A DNA stretch of 64,000 nt from Gemmiger formicilis (GCF_018784445.1 NZ_WQOH01000004.1:124001-188000), one strand, 5' to 3'; shown: positions 33,834 to 43,089, counted from the first letter of the stretch. Notes: generated by a model from the letters alone, not told the origin. Numbers and translations are program-made.

Positions 33834-35828
33834 TTACGCCACCCCGCTTTCTGCCACAGCCGCCAGCGTGAACGGCACGTCGGCGTCCGCGCCCTCAAAA
33901 TGGTAGAGCGTCGCGGGCATATCGTTGGTCAGGCCGCCCTCAAACAGGGGGCTGAACTCCCGCTGCAAATAGTCGTCGGCGCGGTCGATTAAGATATAAT
34001 CGCAGTCCTTCTCGGCCATGTAGGCAACCAGCGTGTCCGGCACGCAGACGGCCTTGTAGTCGTACAGCGTCCAGTTTTCGCTCTCCACCAGGTTCATAAA
34101 ATCGCTGTCCCAGCGGTCCTGCGTCTCGCCCAGGCGGCCATAGAAGCCGCCAAAGCCGTTCACGACCTGGGCGGTCAGCTCATAGCGGTAGTAGTACCAC
34201 CGCGTGGCGTCGTCGCCCTGGCTGATGACCAGCACGCGGTCGGGCCAGTTGAGCACAGTATTCATCGTGTCAGCGCGGTTTTGCACGTCGGCGCGCAGGG
34301 TATACAGGCTGTTGGCCCCGGTCCAGAACCCGGCCGCAGGGATGCCGCGCCAGCAGAACACGGCCATGATGACCGCCGCCGCACCGCCCAGCGCCAGCTG
34401 GCCCAGCTGCTCCTTTGCGCTGCGGGCCAACAGGCAGAGCATCGCCAGCATCCACGCCTGATAGTAAGGGGCCAGGTAGCGGTCGTAGTCCTTCAGCGCC
34501 AGGCCCTCAATATCGGAAAAGTTGTAGTTGTAGAGAATCAAGTGGAACAGATACAGCGCCGCAAAGCAGAACGCAAACCCCAGGTGCGCCGCAAGCACGC
34601 GGCGGCGGGCGGGGCCCTTCTCGGCGGTCAGCCAGGCGGCTGCGGCCACCATCGTGATAGCCGCCACGGCAATGACGCCGCCGCCTAAAAGGCAGATGCG
34701 CCGGGTGAAGAACGCGCTGCCCATGGCGGCCATGATCTGGGAAAACTTTTCGGTGCGGCCGATGCCCAGCAGCTGCTTGACGCCGCCCACGAGGACCGCG
34801 CCGTAGCTCAGCCCCTCACTGCCGACGCTGGCGGCGGTGTCCGCCGTCGGGGTGACAGCCGCTGTGTAGCGCCCCCAGCTGAGAAACGCCGCCAGCACGG
34901 CGACGGCCAGCCCGCCCGCCTTGAGCAGGGCTTTCGGAAAGGCTTTTTTAACAGGCCCGTCCGCTGCAAACAGCAGGTCAAGGCCAATCAAAAACGCCGC
35001 GATCAGGCCGTAGGCAAAGCAGATATCTTTCGTCAGCGTCAGCACGGCCAGCGGTAGCGCCGTGAGCCAGAAGGTGCGCTTTTCGCGCCCCACCGCGTAA
35101 TACAGGCAGAACACGCCGCCAAACAGCATTGCCAGCGGCAGGTCGGCCATGGCGTTGACGTACTGGGTGGCGTAGCTGCCGGTGGGCGTGGCCGAGAAGA
35201 AGAGCGGCAGCAGGAACCCAGCGGCAAACACCAACACGCCGCAGGCCCAGCGCTCCCGCGGCAGGGCGGCAGCGGCGGCCAGGCAGGTCAGCGCCAGCGT
35301 GTCAATGGCGGCCAAGCAGGCCCACTCGGCCCAGCGGCCGAAAGGCTGGAACAAGAACGTAATCAGGCTCGTGGCAGGGTAGGTGAAACTGGCTTTCAGG
35401 TTGACCGGGTCAGCCACGTAGAACGCGCCGCGCTCCACGACCATCTTGGGGGCCAGGCCCCAGGCTGTGAATTCGTCCCATTGGGTAAACATGGGCTTCT
35501 GTACGCAGAACAGCACCCAGATAAACGCAGCACCGCCTAAAAAAAGCGCAAAGCCCGGCGCGTACAGGGCGCTCTGCCACGCTTTGAACACCCCGGCGGG
35601 GCGCAGCTGCACAAGGCCCAGCACCCACACGGCGGCCAGCGCCAGTAGCACCAGCACCGCTCCGGCCCGCAGGACGCCCGCGATACCGCAGAGGTACAGC
35701 ACGACCACCGCGCCGCTCAACACCGGCAGCGGCAGCAGGGCGGGGGAAAGATTGGATTTTTCGCCCAGTATCGCACAAGCGCCGGACAGCAAAAGCAAAA
35801 GCGCAAGGGCGTAGAGAAGATGCAGCAT
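33834..35828 (-). CDS. GT-C type polytopic glycosyltransferase (cassette copy 1)
   Basis: A 664-aa membrane protein with about 12 helices. The outer-loop acidic motif PMFTQWDEFTAWGLAP at about 112-127 provides the catalytic candidates. A C-terminal soluble portion (about 545-664) contains DRVLVISQGDDATRWYYYRYEL, parallel to DDRVFYVGQGDNGEGWFSAVFDF in the paralogue, so the tail domains are homologous too. AGGAGG lies before the ATG. Acceptor and sugar are unknown; the LegB-type gene in the operon hints at a nonulosonic or 4,6-dideoxy sugar. Confidence 0.72.
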   Translation of the reverse strand: MLHLLYALALLLLLSGACAILGEKSNLSPALLPLPVLSGAVVVLYLCGIAGVLRAGAVLVLLALAAVWVLGLVQLRPAGVFKAWQSALYAPGFALFLGGAAFIWVLFCVQKPMFTQWDEFTAWGLAPKMVVERGAFYVADPVNLKASFTYPATSLITFLFQPFGRWAEWACLAAIDTLALTCLAAAAALPRERWACGVLVFAAGFLLPLFFSATPTGSYATQYVNAMADLPLAMLFGGVFCLYYAVGREKRTFWLTALPLAVLTLTKDICFAYGLIAAFLIGLDLLFAADGPVKKAFPKALLKAGGLAVAVLAAFLSWGRYTAAVTPTADTAASVGSEGLSYGAVLVGGVKQLLGIGRTEKFSQIMAAMGSAFFTRRICLLGGGVIAVAAITMVAAAAWLTAEKGPARRRVLAAHLGFAFCFAALYLFHLILYNYNFSDIEGLALKDYDRYLAPYYQAWMLAMLCLLARSAKEQLGQLALGGAAAVIMAVFCWRGIPAAGFWTGANSLYTLRADVQNRADTMNTVLNWPDRVLVISQGDDATRWYYYRYELTAQVVNGFGGFYGRLGETQDRWDSDFMNLVESENWTLYDYKAVCVPDTLVAYMAEKDCDYILIDRADDYLQREFSPLFEGGLTNDMPATLYHFEGADADVPFTLAAVAESGVA

Positions 35829-35849
35829 GGGAGCCTCCTTTCGTGGAAT

Positions 35850-35992
35850 GCCTTCCCCCTTGGGGGAAGGTGGCCGAAGGCCGGATGAGGGGCGAAGTCC
35901 CCGTGATAACCCTTACATGGGCTATAGAGGCACCGCCGCCCCTCATCAGTCACCTTCGGTGACAGCTTCTCCCCCGAGGGGAGAAGCCTTTT
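35850..35992. repeat. Family B multi-stem element
   Basis: Outer hairpin CCTTCCCCC / GGGGGAAGG, small hairpin GGCC-gaa-GGCC, central stem ATGAGGGGCG ... CGCCCCTCAT enclosing ACCCTTACATGGG, then TCACC-ttc-GGTGA and a last hairpin CTTCTCCCC / GGGGAGAAG. It fills the gap between the DUF2142 and GT-C genes. Confidence 0.75.
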
Positions 35993-35994
35993 CT

Positions 35995-37677
35995 TTACTT
36001 ATAAATCGTATACACCGGCCCCACAAAGTAGTGCTGGAACAAGAGCGCTGCCCCTGCAAACGCATACCACCCGCACAGGCGGACGCTGATGGCGGCGGCC
36101 TTTTCTGCGGTCAAGCGCGGGGCAAGCGCACGGCGGGCCAGCGCGGCAGCAGCCAGCACCGCCAGCAGCCACACCGGCAGGAAATACCGCGTCTGCAGGC
36201 CGACGATGCGCACCATGCCCACGGGGGTGTAGGTAATATACATGGCCGTCATCGCGCCCACGGCGTAGACGAGACCGAACACCGACAGCAAGCCGGTGCG
36301 GCGGCGGCCCAGGGCATCGGCAGACGGCGTGCAGAGCAGCGCCGCCGCCAGCAGCACCAGCGGCGCGGTCAGGCTGATAAATGCCACCGGCATATCCTTC
36401 CAGCCGAACAAGCCCAGTTGGCCGATAAAACCGTCGTTCTCATACAGTGTACCCAGCAAAACCGCGATATAACGCAAGGGATTCTTCAGCACAAACAAAA
36501 GCTGCGCACCGCCGTTCACGGTGGTGCCGCCCTGTCGGGCAATCGCGCCGTAATTGTGGCGCAAAAGTGTGCCGTACTGCTCAACGCCAAAGGTCAGTGC
36601 CAGCGCACCCGCCGCTGTCAGCACGGCGTACACGGCGCGGCTGAACCGCACCTTCCACTCGGATCTGCGCACCACAAAGGGCAGCACGACCCACAGCAGG
36701 TTGATGTAGGGCTTGGTGCCGTTGGCAAACACACAAGCCAGCGCATACCACAGCGCCGTGCGGTCGTCCCACTCGGCGCGGGTCAGCAGCGCCAGCATGA
36801 CGTAGTAGCAGCCCAGCAGCGTGGCGTCATAACTTAACGATGCGCCCATGTAGAGCGACATCGGCAGCAGCATTATACACAAAAAAGCAGGCTTGCACTT
36901 GTGCGCAGTGCGCAGCGCCGCATAGCACAGCGCCGCGTAGGCCAGCAGGTTGACCAGTCGCCCGCCGTACAGGCAGCCCAGCGCACCAAATCCCAGCAGC
37001 CGCGCCAGCGCCATGCCCAGTGCCCCGGGCAAAAACGGCAAAATCAAAAAGCTGATGGGCTCAGTTACGGAATCTGCCGCAGAATCGCGGCTTTCCCAGT
37101 TGAGATACTGCGTAAAGCTGTCCCAGATGCTCTCGACCCGGCCGTCCTTGCCGTATTGCTTCAGCGCATAGCCTGTCGTGTTGTAGGCCTGCTCGGCGTG
37201 GGTATCGGGGTCCGTGCCGACACCGGCCGAGGTATGGGTGTTGACCCATGCGCCGGGAAACGCCGCGACCAGCTCGTTCACGTCCTCGGGGTAGCCGCGC
37301 TCGGCGTCAAAGTCAAAGTGCCCCATGGAAATCGCATAGGTGCGCAGATAATGGTCTGTCTCATCGGGGGTCTGCATCGGCGGATTTGCAAAGACGAACA
37401 ACGTACCGCACAAAAGGATGCACGCCGTGCCCCGTTTGGCAAAGTCCTTGACCCGGCGCAGAAGCAGCGCCGCTGTGCCCGCCAGGATGCTGAGCCCCAC
37501 ACAAAAGCCGGTGACGGCCAGCGGCGCAAGGCCCCGGGCGTCCAGCCCGTAGAATACGCGCCAGTAGTAGCTGGCCACGATGCCCAGCGCGGCGCACAGC
37601 ACCAACACGAAAGCCCACCGGGCGGCGGGGTGCTGCACGGTGGGTGAAAGTAACTTTTTCTTGGAAACTTTTGACAT
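35995..37677 (-). CDS. DUF2142 family membrane protein (GT-C-like)
   Basis: A 560-aa protein with about 12 membrane helices. The family mark is MQTPDETDHYLRTYA near residue 98-112, the first outer loop with a PDE(x)xH motif seen in DUF2142 proteins of cell-wall glycan clusters. The fold is thought to be GT-C, so a polyprenyl-phosphate-sugar dependent transferase is the expected role. ATG 37677 starts a basic cytoplasmic tail (SKVSKKKLL) before the first helix. It belongs to the LegB/GT-C operon. Confidence 0.75.
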   Translation of the reverse strand: MSKVSKKKLLSPTVQHPAARWAFVLVLCAALGIVASYYWRVFYGLDARGLAPLAVTGFCVGLSILAGTAALLLRRVKDFAKRGTACILLCGTLFVFANPPMQTPDETDHYLRTYAISMGHFDFDAERGYPEDVNELVAAFPGAWVNTHTSAGVGTDPDTHAEQAYNTTGYALKQYGKDGRVESIWDSFTQYLNWESRDSAADSVTEPISFLILPFLPGALGMALARLLGFGALGCLYGGRLVNLLAYAALCYAALRTAHKCKPAFLCIMLLPMSLYMGASLSYDATLLGCYYVMLALLTRAEWDDRTALWYALACVFANGTKPYINLLWVVLPFVVRRSEWKVRFSRAVYAVLTAAGALALTFGVEQYGTLLRHNYGAIARQGGTTVNGGAQLLFVLKNPLRYIAVLLGTLYENDGFIGQLGLFGWKDMPVAFISLTAPLVLLAAALLCTPSADALGRRRTGLLSVFGLVYAVGAMTAMYITYTPVGMVRIVGLQTRYFLPVWLLAVLAAAALARRALAPRLTAEKAAAISVRLCGWYAFAGAALLFQHYFVGPVYTIYK

Positions 37678-37691
37678 AAACTTAGATTTTG

Positions 37692-37785
37692 GTAGGGGCG
37701 AGGCATACCTCGCCCGGCTGTTTGCCGCGCCGCAAAGTGCCCGGTGCGGCAAGGTCGAAGGCCGGGTATACCCGGCCCCTGCATT
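37692..37785. repeat. Family A double-hairpin element
   Basis: Left palindrome GGCGAGGCATACCTCGCC, right palindrome GGCCGGGTATACCCGGCC with the CCCCTGCA end; the interior has TTTGCCGC ... GCGGCAAG pairing. It lies between the LegB and DUF2142 genes. Confidence 0.75.
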
Positions 37786-38767
37786 ACAGGATGTACTGGC
37801 CGACCTTGTACTGATCCAGGTTGCCGCGCAGGAACTCGATGGTGGCGGCCAGGCCCTGCTCAAAGGTGTACTGCGGTGCCCAGCCGGTCAGCTCGCGCAG
37901 CTTGGTGGAATCGCCCAGCAGGCGGTTGACTTCGCTCTTTTCAGGGCGCAGGCGCTCGGCCTCGCAGACGATCTTTGCATTCGGGTTGATCTGGGCGATC
38001 AGCTCGTTGGCCAGATCACCGATGGAATGCTCAATGCCGGTGGCAATGTTCAGCTCCTGGCCGATGGCGGCGTCGCAGTCGGCAATCGTCATAAAGCCGT
38101 TGGCCGTGTCCTTGACATAGTTGAAGTCGCGGGTGGGGGTCAGGCTGCCGAGTTTGATTTCAGTCTGGCCTGCCAGCAGCTGTGTAATAATCGTCGGGAT
38201 GATGGCGCGGCCGCTCTGGCGCGGGCCATAGGTGTTGAAGGGGCGCACGATGGTGACAGGCAGGTCAAAGCTGCGGTAGAAGCTCTCAGCCAGGCGGTCC
38301 GCACCAATTTTGGTGGCGGAGTAGGGGCTTTGGCCCTGGAAGGGGTGCTTCTCGTCGATGGGCACATACTGCGCCGTGCCGTAGACCTCGCTGGTGGAGG
38401 TGACAAGCACACGCTGGGTGCCCAGCTCACGGGCGGCGTTCAACACGTTCAGCGTGCCCTTGATGTTGGTGTCCACATAGCTGTCCGGGCTGTGGTAGGA
38501 GAAGGGGATAGCGATAAGCGCTGCCAGGTGGAACACCCGCTCCTGCCCGCGCATGGCGGTACGCACGCCGTTGGGGTCGCGCACGTCGCCCATAAAGACA
38601 TCAATTTCATTGCGGATCTCCGGCGGCAGCGTGTCGATCCAGCCCAGCGAGCCGAAGGAATTGTACAGGCAGAATGCGCGGACCTTTTCGCCGCGCTTGA
38701 CGAGTTCTTCAGTCAGATGGCTGCCAATAAAGCCGTCTGCACCAGTGACCATAACGGTATGTGCCAT
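37784..38767 (-). CDS. NAD-dependent nucleotide-sugar 4,6-dehydratase (LegB-type SDR)
   Basis: A 327-aa extended short-chain dehydrogenase. VTGADGFIGSHLTEELV is the NAD loop (7-23), followed by FHLAALIAIPFSYHSPDSYVDTN, STSEVYGTAQYVPI and the catalytic YSATK (Tyr at about 152). The whole sequence reads like LegB, the GDP-GlcNAc 4,6-dehydratase that starts legionaminic acid synthesis, or related UDP-sugar dehydratases. The other leg genes are not in this window. It leads the operon from a promoter at 38824 with AAAGGAG before the ATG. Confidence 0.82.
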   Translation of the reverse strand: MAHTVMVTGADGFIGSHLTEELVKRGEKVRAFCLYNSFGSLGWIDTLPPEIRNEIDVFMGDVRDPNGVRTAMRGQERVFHLAALIAIPFSYHSPDSYVDTNIKGTLNVLNAARELGTQRVLVTSTSEVYGTAQYVPIDEKHPFQGQSPYSATKIGADRLAESFYRSFDLPVTIVRPFNTYGPRQSGRAIIPTIITQLLAGQTEIKLGSLTPTRDFNYVKDTANGFMTIADCDAAIGQELNIATGIEHSIGDLANELIAQINPNAKIVCEAERLRPEKSEVNRLLGDSTKLRELTGWAPQYTFEQGLAATIEFLRGNLDQYKVGQYIL

Positions 38768-38823
38768 TTTGTGCTCCTTTATCAAAGGGGACAATGCCCC
38801 ATATTTCAACTTTATTACAAAAT

Positions 38824-38852
38824 AGTATAACCGATTTTTGGGAAGATTTCAA
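38824..38852 (-). promoter_or_regulatory. Promoter of the LegB/GT-C operon
   Basis: Minus strand TTGAAA (38847-38852), 17-bp spacer, TATACT (38824-38829). A small GGGG-CATTGT-CCCC hairpin (38787-38800) sits in the leader just before the ribosome site. Confidence 0.75.
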
Positions 38853-38879
38853 CTATTATTCTAAAGGCGCGCGATTGCC

Positions 38880-38914
38880 CAAACAAAACACCCGGATGCG
38901 CGAACATCCGGGTG
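38880..38914 (-). terminator. Cyclophilin gene terminator
   Basis: Perfect CACCCGGATG / CATCCGGGTG stem (38889-38914) with TTTTGTTT following on the minus strand. Confidence 0.85.
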
Positions 38915-38929
38915 CTACCGCGTGGCAAA

Positions 38930-39400
38930 TTAGACGATCTCGACCTTTTCCATCACGACCGGGGTGCGGGGCTTGTCGTTCCAGTCGGTGGCGACGGCGG
39001 CAATCTCATCGACGACCTCAATGCCCTTCACCACATGGCCGAAAGCAGCGTAGCTGCCGTCCAGGTGCGGGGCGTCCTGGTGCATGATGAAGAACTGGCT
39101 GCCGGCGGAGTTCGGATCCATCGAGCGGGCCATGCTGATGACGCCGCGGGTGTGCTTGATGGGGTTGGCAACGCCGTTCTGCAAAAACTCACCCTTGATG
39201 TGCCAGCCCGGGCCGCCCATGCCGGTGCCCTGGGGGTCGCCTCCCTGGATCATGAAGCCGGAAATAACGCGGTGGAACGTCAGGCCGTTGTAAAAACCGT
39301 CCTTGACGAGCTTTTCAAAGTTCTCGCAGGTGATGGGGGCGGCGCTGTGGTCCAGCTCAATGTCAATGGTCTTGCCGTTCTGCATGGTGATACGGATCAT
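38930..39400 (-). CDS. ppiB: Cyclophilin-type peptidyl-prolyl cis-trans isomerase
   Basis: A 156-aa, single-domain cytoplasmic cyclophilin. Active-site signatures include FHRVISGFMIQGGDP (the Arg that contacts proline), GSQFFIMHQDAPHLDG and AFGHVVKGIEVVD. It catalyses isomerisation of Xaa-Pro bonds in protein folding. It overlaps the upstream phospholipase-like gene by four bases, so the two form a short operon, and is followed by a strong terminator. Confidence 0.93.
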   Translation of the reverse strand: MIRITMQNGKTIDIELDHSAAPITCENFEKLVKDGFYNGLTFHRVISGFMIQGGDPQGTGMGGPGWHIKGEFLQNGVANPIKHTRGVISMARSMDPNSAGSQFFIMHQDAPHLDGSYAAFGHVVKGIEVVDEIAAVATDWNDKPRTPVVMEKVEIV

Positions 39401-40329
39401 ACGGAAATCTCCTTTTCAGTTGTGGTATTTTGTGCGTCAGGGTCGCTCTCCGGGGTGGGGATGCCCTGCAAATAGCTCATGCTGCCGATCTTTTCGGAAA
39501 ATTCGGCGGGGGTCAGCTTGTTCATCCAGTAGAGCAAAGCCGCGCCCATAAACTGTTCGCTGCGCAAAACCGCGCGGGGCAGCAGCGCAAACAGCCCGTC
39601 GTCGTGGTGCTCGCCGGTGAAGGGGTCAGTCCACTCGTCAGGCAGGCGTTTGTCCAGCTGCCGGGGCGATACATGGCCGGTGATGAACCCGCGCCCGCCG
39701 AACAGCGGCTCCACGAGCCAGAAGAACGCCCGGCGCACGCCGTGCTTGCTGGGAAAGATGCCTCGCAGCTTGTAGGTGTGCCAGAACGCATCGGCCAGGT
39801 ACTCCACCGGGATATCTTCACCGTAGGTTTCCAGCAGGCAGGTGTGCAGCAGCGCCGTAATGTCAGCCAGCTCCTCGCCGGTGGGCAGGGGACTGACGTC
39901 CTCGACGGGCACAAGGCTTGAGCCGGTATCCTCAGCGTGCAGGGTGGAGTCCAGTGCAATCTCCAGGTAGCCGTGGCCGCCCTTTTTGCCGTATGGCTGG
40001 CCTTTTTCGCACATGGCGCAGACGAAGGGATGCACGACGGTGTCGGTGGCGTAGTGGCTCAAAAAGCCCAGCGTATACTCCACCTGGGGGCGGGTCTTGA
40101 CGTTGGCGCACAGGCTGCGCAGGAACGCGCCGGTCTTTTCCTCGTGCATACGGTTGCCGAGGCCCGGCAGGTCGTAGTGGCGTTTTGCGCGTTTTTTCCA
40201 GACCTCATAGCAGAAAAAGCTGTCCGGGCCGTTGGCACCGGCCGCGAACGCCGCCGGGCACTGGATTTTGTAATGGATCGCCACCGCCGCTTTTGCGGCG
40301 GTGCGCACATGGGTATAGCCTTCCGGCAT
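39397..40329 (-). CDS. Zinc-dependent phospholipase C family protein
   Basis: A 310-aa protein similar to the Zn-dependent phospholipase C (Zn_dep_PLPC) family found in many Clostridia. Metal-type residues appear in MPEGYTHVRTAAKAA, GANGPDSFFCYEVW, LGNRMHEEKTG and LGFLSHYATDTVVHPFVCAMC (His/Asp-rich). The absence of a signal peptide argues against a secreted toxin and suggests an intracellular metal-dependent hydrolase of unknown substrate. ATG 40329 follows AAAGGGGA; the longer frame has no site. Confidence 0.75.
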   Translation of the reverse strand: MPEGYTHVRTAAKAAVAIHYKIQCPAAFAAGANGPDSFFCYEVWKKRAKRHYDLPGLGNRMHEEKTGAFLRSLCANVKTRPQVEYTLGFLSHYATDTVVHPFVCAMCEKGQPYGKKGGHGYLEIALDSTLHAEDTGSSLVPVEDVSPLPTGEELADITALLHTCLLETYGEDIPVEYLADAFWHTYKLRGIFPSKHGVRRAFFWLVEPLFGGRGFITGHVSPRQLDKRLPDEWTDPFTGEHHDDGLFALLPRAVLRSEQFMGAALLYWMNKLTPAEFSEKIGSMSYLQGIPTPESDPDAQNTTTEKEISV

Positions 40330-40459
40330 CGGGATTCCCCTTTCGTTGGTGAGCGTAGAAAATATTGTAACGCGGGGCGGGGAAAATGTCAAATTTGCGG
40401 AGCATCAGCGACGCATCCCACCAATTTTATTATCTTTTATCTCTTATTTTTTATCTTTT

Positions 40460-41827
40460 TTAGATTTTCCTCTCATCGTTCGTCATCGTCTTGGGCAGCA
40501 CGCCAAAATACAGCACAGCACCGACAATAATAATCAGGATGATGGACAAAATACCATACGGGCCGGCAGCCTTGTTGATGGCGTCGATCTGCTCGGCGGT
40601 GGCTGTGGCGGCGGTCAGGCCCTGGTCAGCCAGCATTTTGTTGGCGGCAAAGGCGCTGACAAACCCCACCAGCGCGGGCCCCATGATGGAGGAGAACTTA
40701 CCGAAAATATCAAAGAAGCCGAAAAACTCACCGCTGCGGTCCTTGTCGGGGATCAGCTTGCCAAACATCGAGCGGGACAGCGCCTGGATGCCGCCCTGGC
40801 TGGTGGCGCACAGCACGGCCAGCATCCAGAACTGCCACAGGCTGTTCATAAAGAACGCAAACACGCAGATAAACATATACACGCAGATGCCCACGCCCAC
40901 CATCGTGCGCGCGCCGAATTTCTCCGCCAGCTTCATGTACAAAAGGCAGAACGGCAGGCCCAGCACCTGCACCAGCAGCAGCGCCAGCAGCATACCGGCG
41001 GAATCCAGCCCCAGGTTGGTGCCGTAGCTTGTGGACATACTGATGATGGTGTGAACGCCGTCGATGTAGAAAAAGTACGCTACAATGTAGACAAGCATCG
41101 GCTTATCCGCGCCGATCTCCTTCAGGGTCGTAAACACGCTCTTGATGCCTGCGCCGACCGCGCCCTTCTCGTAGGGCTTGCCGGTGGTCTGCTCGCAGTT
41201 TTTCAAAAGCGGGAGGCTGAACACGAGCCACCACACGGCGGTCAGGCCGAAGATGAAGCCAAGACAGGTCAGCATCGGCACGCCGACGGCGTTCATGATG
41301 AGGAAAATCAGCAGCGGAATCGTCGAGCCGCCGATGTAGCCGAGGCCGTAACCCAGGGTGGAAACGGAGTCCATACGCTCCTCGGTCGTGACGTCGGTCA
41401 AAAACGCATCGTAGTAGATGCAGGACGCATCAAAGCCGATGGTACTTGTGATGTAGAGCACCAGGACCATCGCCGCGACCCGGCCCGCAGCTTCGGGCGA
41501 GGCGGTGAAGTCCATAAATGGGGTGAAGGCCAATCCCCCTACCGAAGCGACGCCAAGCAGCAGGAACACAAGGAACAGCTTTTTGCGCATTCCGCGGATA
41601 TCGCCGAACACGCCCAAAAACGGTGCGCTGAGGGCGACGATGGCCATGGCAAGGCTCGTGGCAAAGCCCCAGGTGGACATACTGGAAACACTGTCCGCCG
41701 TGTAGCCCGCGACTGTGTCAAAGAAGATGGGCAGGATGGTCACGACGATGACCGAGTGGGCGCTGTTGGCCCAGTCGTACATCATCCAGCTGATCTCCTG
41801 CTTGGTAAATTTTTTCAGGAAGCCCAT
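40460..41827 (-). CDS. MFS transporter, UMF1/Atg22-like family
   Basis: A 455-aa protein with about 12 membrane helices. The N terminus KKFTKQEISWMMYDWANSAHSVIVVTILPIFF is the family hallmark (YDWANSA), with YDAFLTDVTTEERMDSVSTLGYGLGYIGG in the middle. The family includes vacuolar amino-acid effluxers; bacterial substrates are unknown. Monocistronic between the trmH terminator hairpin region and the phospholipase-like gene. Confidence 0.85.
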   Translation of the reverse strand: MGFLKKFTKQEISWMMYDWANSAHSVIVVTILPIFFDTVAGYTADSVSSMSTWGFATSLAMAIVALSAPFLGVFGDIRGMRKKLFLVFLLLGVASVGGLAFTPFMDFTASPEAAGRVAAMVLVLYITSTIGFDASCIYYDAFLTDVTTEERMDSVSTLGYGLGYIGGSTIPLLIFLIMNAVGVPMLTCLGFIFGLTAVWWLVFSLPLLKNCEQTTGKPYEKGAVGAGIKSVFTTLKEIGADKPMLVYIVAYFFYIDGVHTIISMSTSYGTNLGLDSAGMLLALLLVQVLGLPFCLLYMKLAEKFGARTMVGVGICVYMFICVFAFFMNSLWQFWMLAVLCATSQGGIQALSRSMFGKLIPDKDRSGEFFGFFDIFGKFSSIMGPALVGFVSAFAANKMLADQGLTAATATAEQIDAINKAAGPYGILSIILIIIVGAVLYFGVLPKTMTNDERKI

Positions 41828-41911
41828 GGGAGAAACCCCTCCGTTTCGTTATTGCACGCATTGCGCACGCGTGTATAAATATTGTAACATTTTGGAAACA
41901 TAAAAACAACA

Positions 41912-41941
41912 CGCCCCCTTGACGTTTCGGTCAACAGGGCG
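41912..41941 (-). terminator. Terminator downstream of the TrmH-type gene
   Basis: CGCCC-CTTGAC-type arm paired with GTCAA-CAGGGCG (one bulge); minus strand followed by TGTTGTTTTTATG. A second palindrome CCTTCCCCC-AA-GGGGGAAGG (41983-42004, family B short form) lies between it and the gene. Confidence 0.65.
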
Positions 41942-41982
41942 TAAAACTTTCGTCATATTTTTGAGGCAGTTTGACGATGAGA

Positions 41983-42004
41983 AGCCTTCCCCCAAGGGGG
42001 AAGG
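41983..42004. repeat. Family B short form
   Basis: CCTTCCCCC / GGGGGAAGG hairpin identical in arms to the outer hairpins of the long family B elements. Confidence 0.65.
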
Positions 42005-42013
42005 TTTAGGGAA

Positions 42014-42838
42014 TTATCTTTTCCTAAGCTCCCAAAACGCCACGGCTCCGGCGGCCGCCACATTCAGCGAATCTACTCCGTGCTGCATCGGGATCATGAC
42101 GGTGTAGTCGCAGTGGGCAATCGTGTTGTGGGCCAGGCCGTCGCCCTCGGTGCCCAATACAATGGCGAGTTTGTCCTCGGTATGCAGCGCCGGGTCGTCG
42201 ATGCTGACAGCGCGGTTGTCCAGCGCCATAGCGGCGGTCTTAAAGCCCATGGCGTGCAGCCGGGCCATGCCGCCCTCAGGCCAGTCCGCAGGGCTGTCGC
42301 CTAAAACGGCCCACGGCACCTGGAACACCGTGCCCATGCTCACACGCACGGCGCGGCGGCACAGCGGGTCGCAGCAGGACGGCGACAACAGCACAGCGTC
42401 CATGCCCAGAGCCGCCGCGCCCCGGAAAATCGCGCCGATGTTGGTAGAGTCCACAATACCTTCCAAAACGGCGACGCGGTGGGCGTTCCTGCACAGCTCC
42501 TCGGCCGTGTGGGGCGCAGGGCGGCGCATGGCGCACAGCACGCCCCGGGTCAGCACATAGCCGGTCAGCACCTGTAACACGCTGCGGTCGGCGGTGTAGA
42601 CGGTCGCATCCGGGCAGCGGGCCAGCACCCCGGCAGCCGGGCCGTCAATCTGGCGGCGCTCCATCAAAAACGAGAGCGGCTCGCACCCGGCATCAAACGC
42701 CGTACCGATGACCTTGGGGCTTTCGGCGATGAAAATACCCTTTTCGGGTTCCAGCTTGTTGCGCAGCTGGGATTCGGTCAGCTTGGTGTAAGGGGCAAGC
42801 TCGGGGATGGACAAATCTGTAATTTCAATAATCTGCAT
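42014..42838 (-). CDS. TrmH/SpoU family RNA 2'-O-methyltransferase
   Basis: A 274-aa SPOUT methyltransferase. An N-terminal substrate-binding domain is followed by the three knot motifs: VDSTNIGAIFRGAAALGMDAV (motif 1), AIVLGTEGDGL (motif 2) and IPMQHGVDSLNVAAAGAVAFWE (motif 3, with the conserved Asn that orients the ribose). It methylates a ribose in rRNA or tRNA; the target cannot be named. ATG 42838 is taken because the upstream frame runs through a family A repeat. Confidence 0.85.
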   Translation of the reverse strand: MQIIEITDLSIPELAPYTKLTESQLRNKLEPEKGIFIAESPKVIGTAFDAGCEPLSFLMERRQIDGPAAGVLARCPDATVYTADRSVLQVLTGYVLTRGVLCAMRRPAPHTAEELCRNAHRVAVLEGIVDSTNIGAIFRGAAALGMDAVLLSPSCCDPLCRRAVRVSMGTVFQVPWAVLGDSPADWPEGGMARLHAMGFKTAAMALDNRAVSIDDPALHTEDKLAIVLGTEGDGLAHNTIAHCDYTVMIPMQHGVDSLNVAAAGAVAFWELRKR

Positions 42839-42861
42839 GATGGCTTTTTCCTTCGTTGAGG

Positions 42862-42950
42862 TGTAGGGGCCGGGTATACCCGGCCCTGCCGTGTAAGGCA
42901 GGTGCGCAGTAAAGGCAAGGTCACGGGCCGCACATGCGCGGCCCTTACAA
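42862..42950. repeat. Family A double-hairpin element
   Basis: Left palindrome GGGCCGGGTATACCCGGCCC after TGTA, right palindrome GGGCCGCA-CATG-CGCGGCCC before TTACAA, in the leader of the trmH-type gene. Confidence 0.75.
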
Positions 42951-43001
42951 CTCTGCCTCGCGGTTTTTATAACAAGCATACAATATTTCAAAGCAAATTG
43001 C

Positions 43002-43045
43002 AAACAAAACCGCCGCCCGCAGGGCTTGCATCCCATGGGCGGCGG
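43002..43045 (-). terminator. metY terminator
   Basis: Perfect CCGCCGCCC / GGGCGGCGG stem (43010-43018, 43037-43045), followed on the minus strand by TTTTGTTTG. Confidence 0.85.
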
Positions 43046-43089
43046 TCGTATTCAAATCCCTATATACCCTCTAAAAATGCCTTGCCGGG

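Noticed and set aside
31908-33992. 694-codon plus-strand frame opposite the GT-C genes
   Set aside because: Crosses the boundary of two minus-strand genes and a repeat, with no ribosome site; shadow of GC-rich codons.
39397-40329. Secreted alpha-toxin-like phospholipase
   Set aside because: No signal peptide and no C-terminal C2-like domain; only the metal-binding family resemblance is supported.
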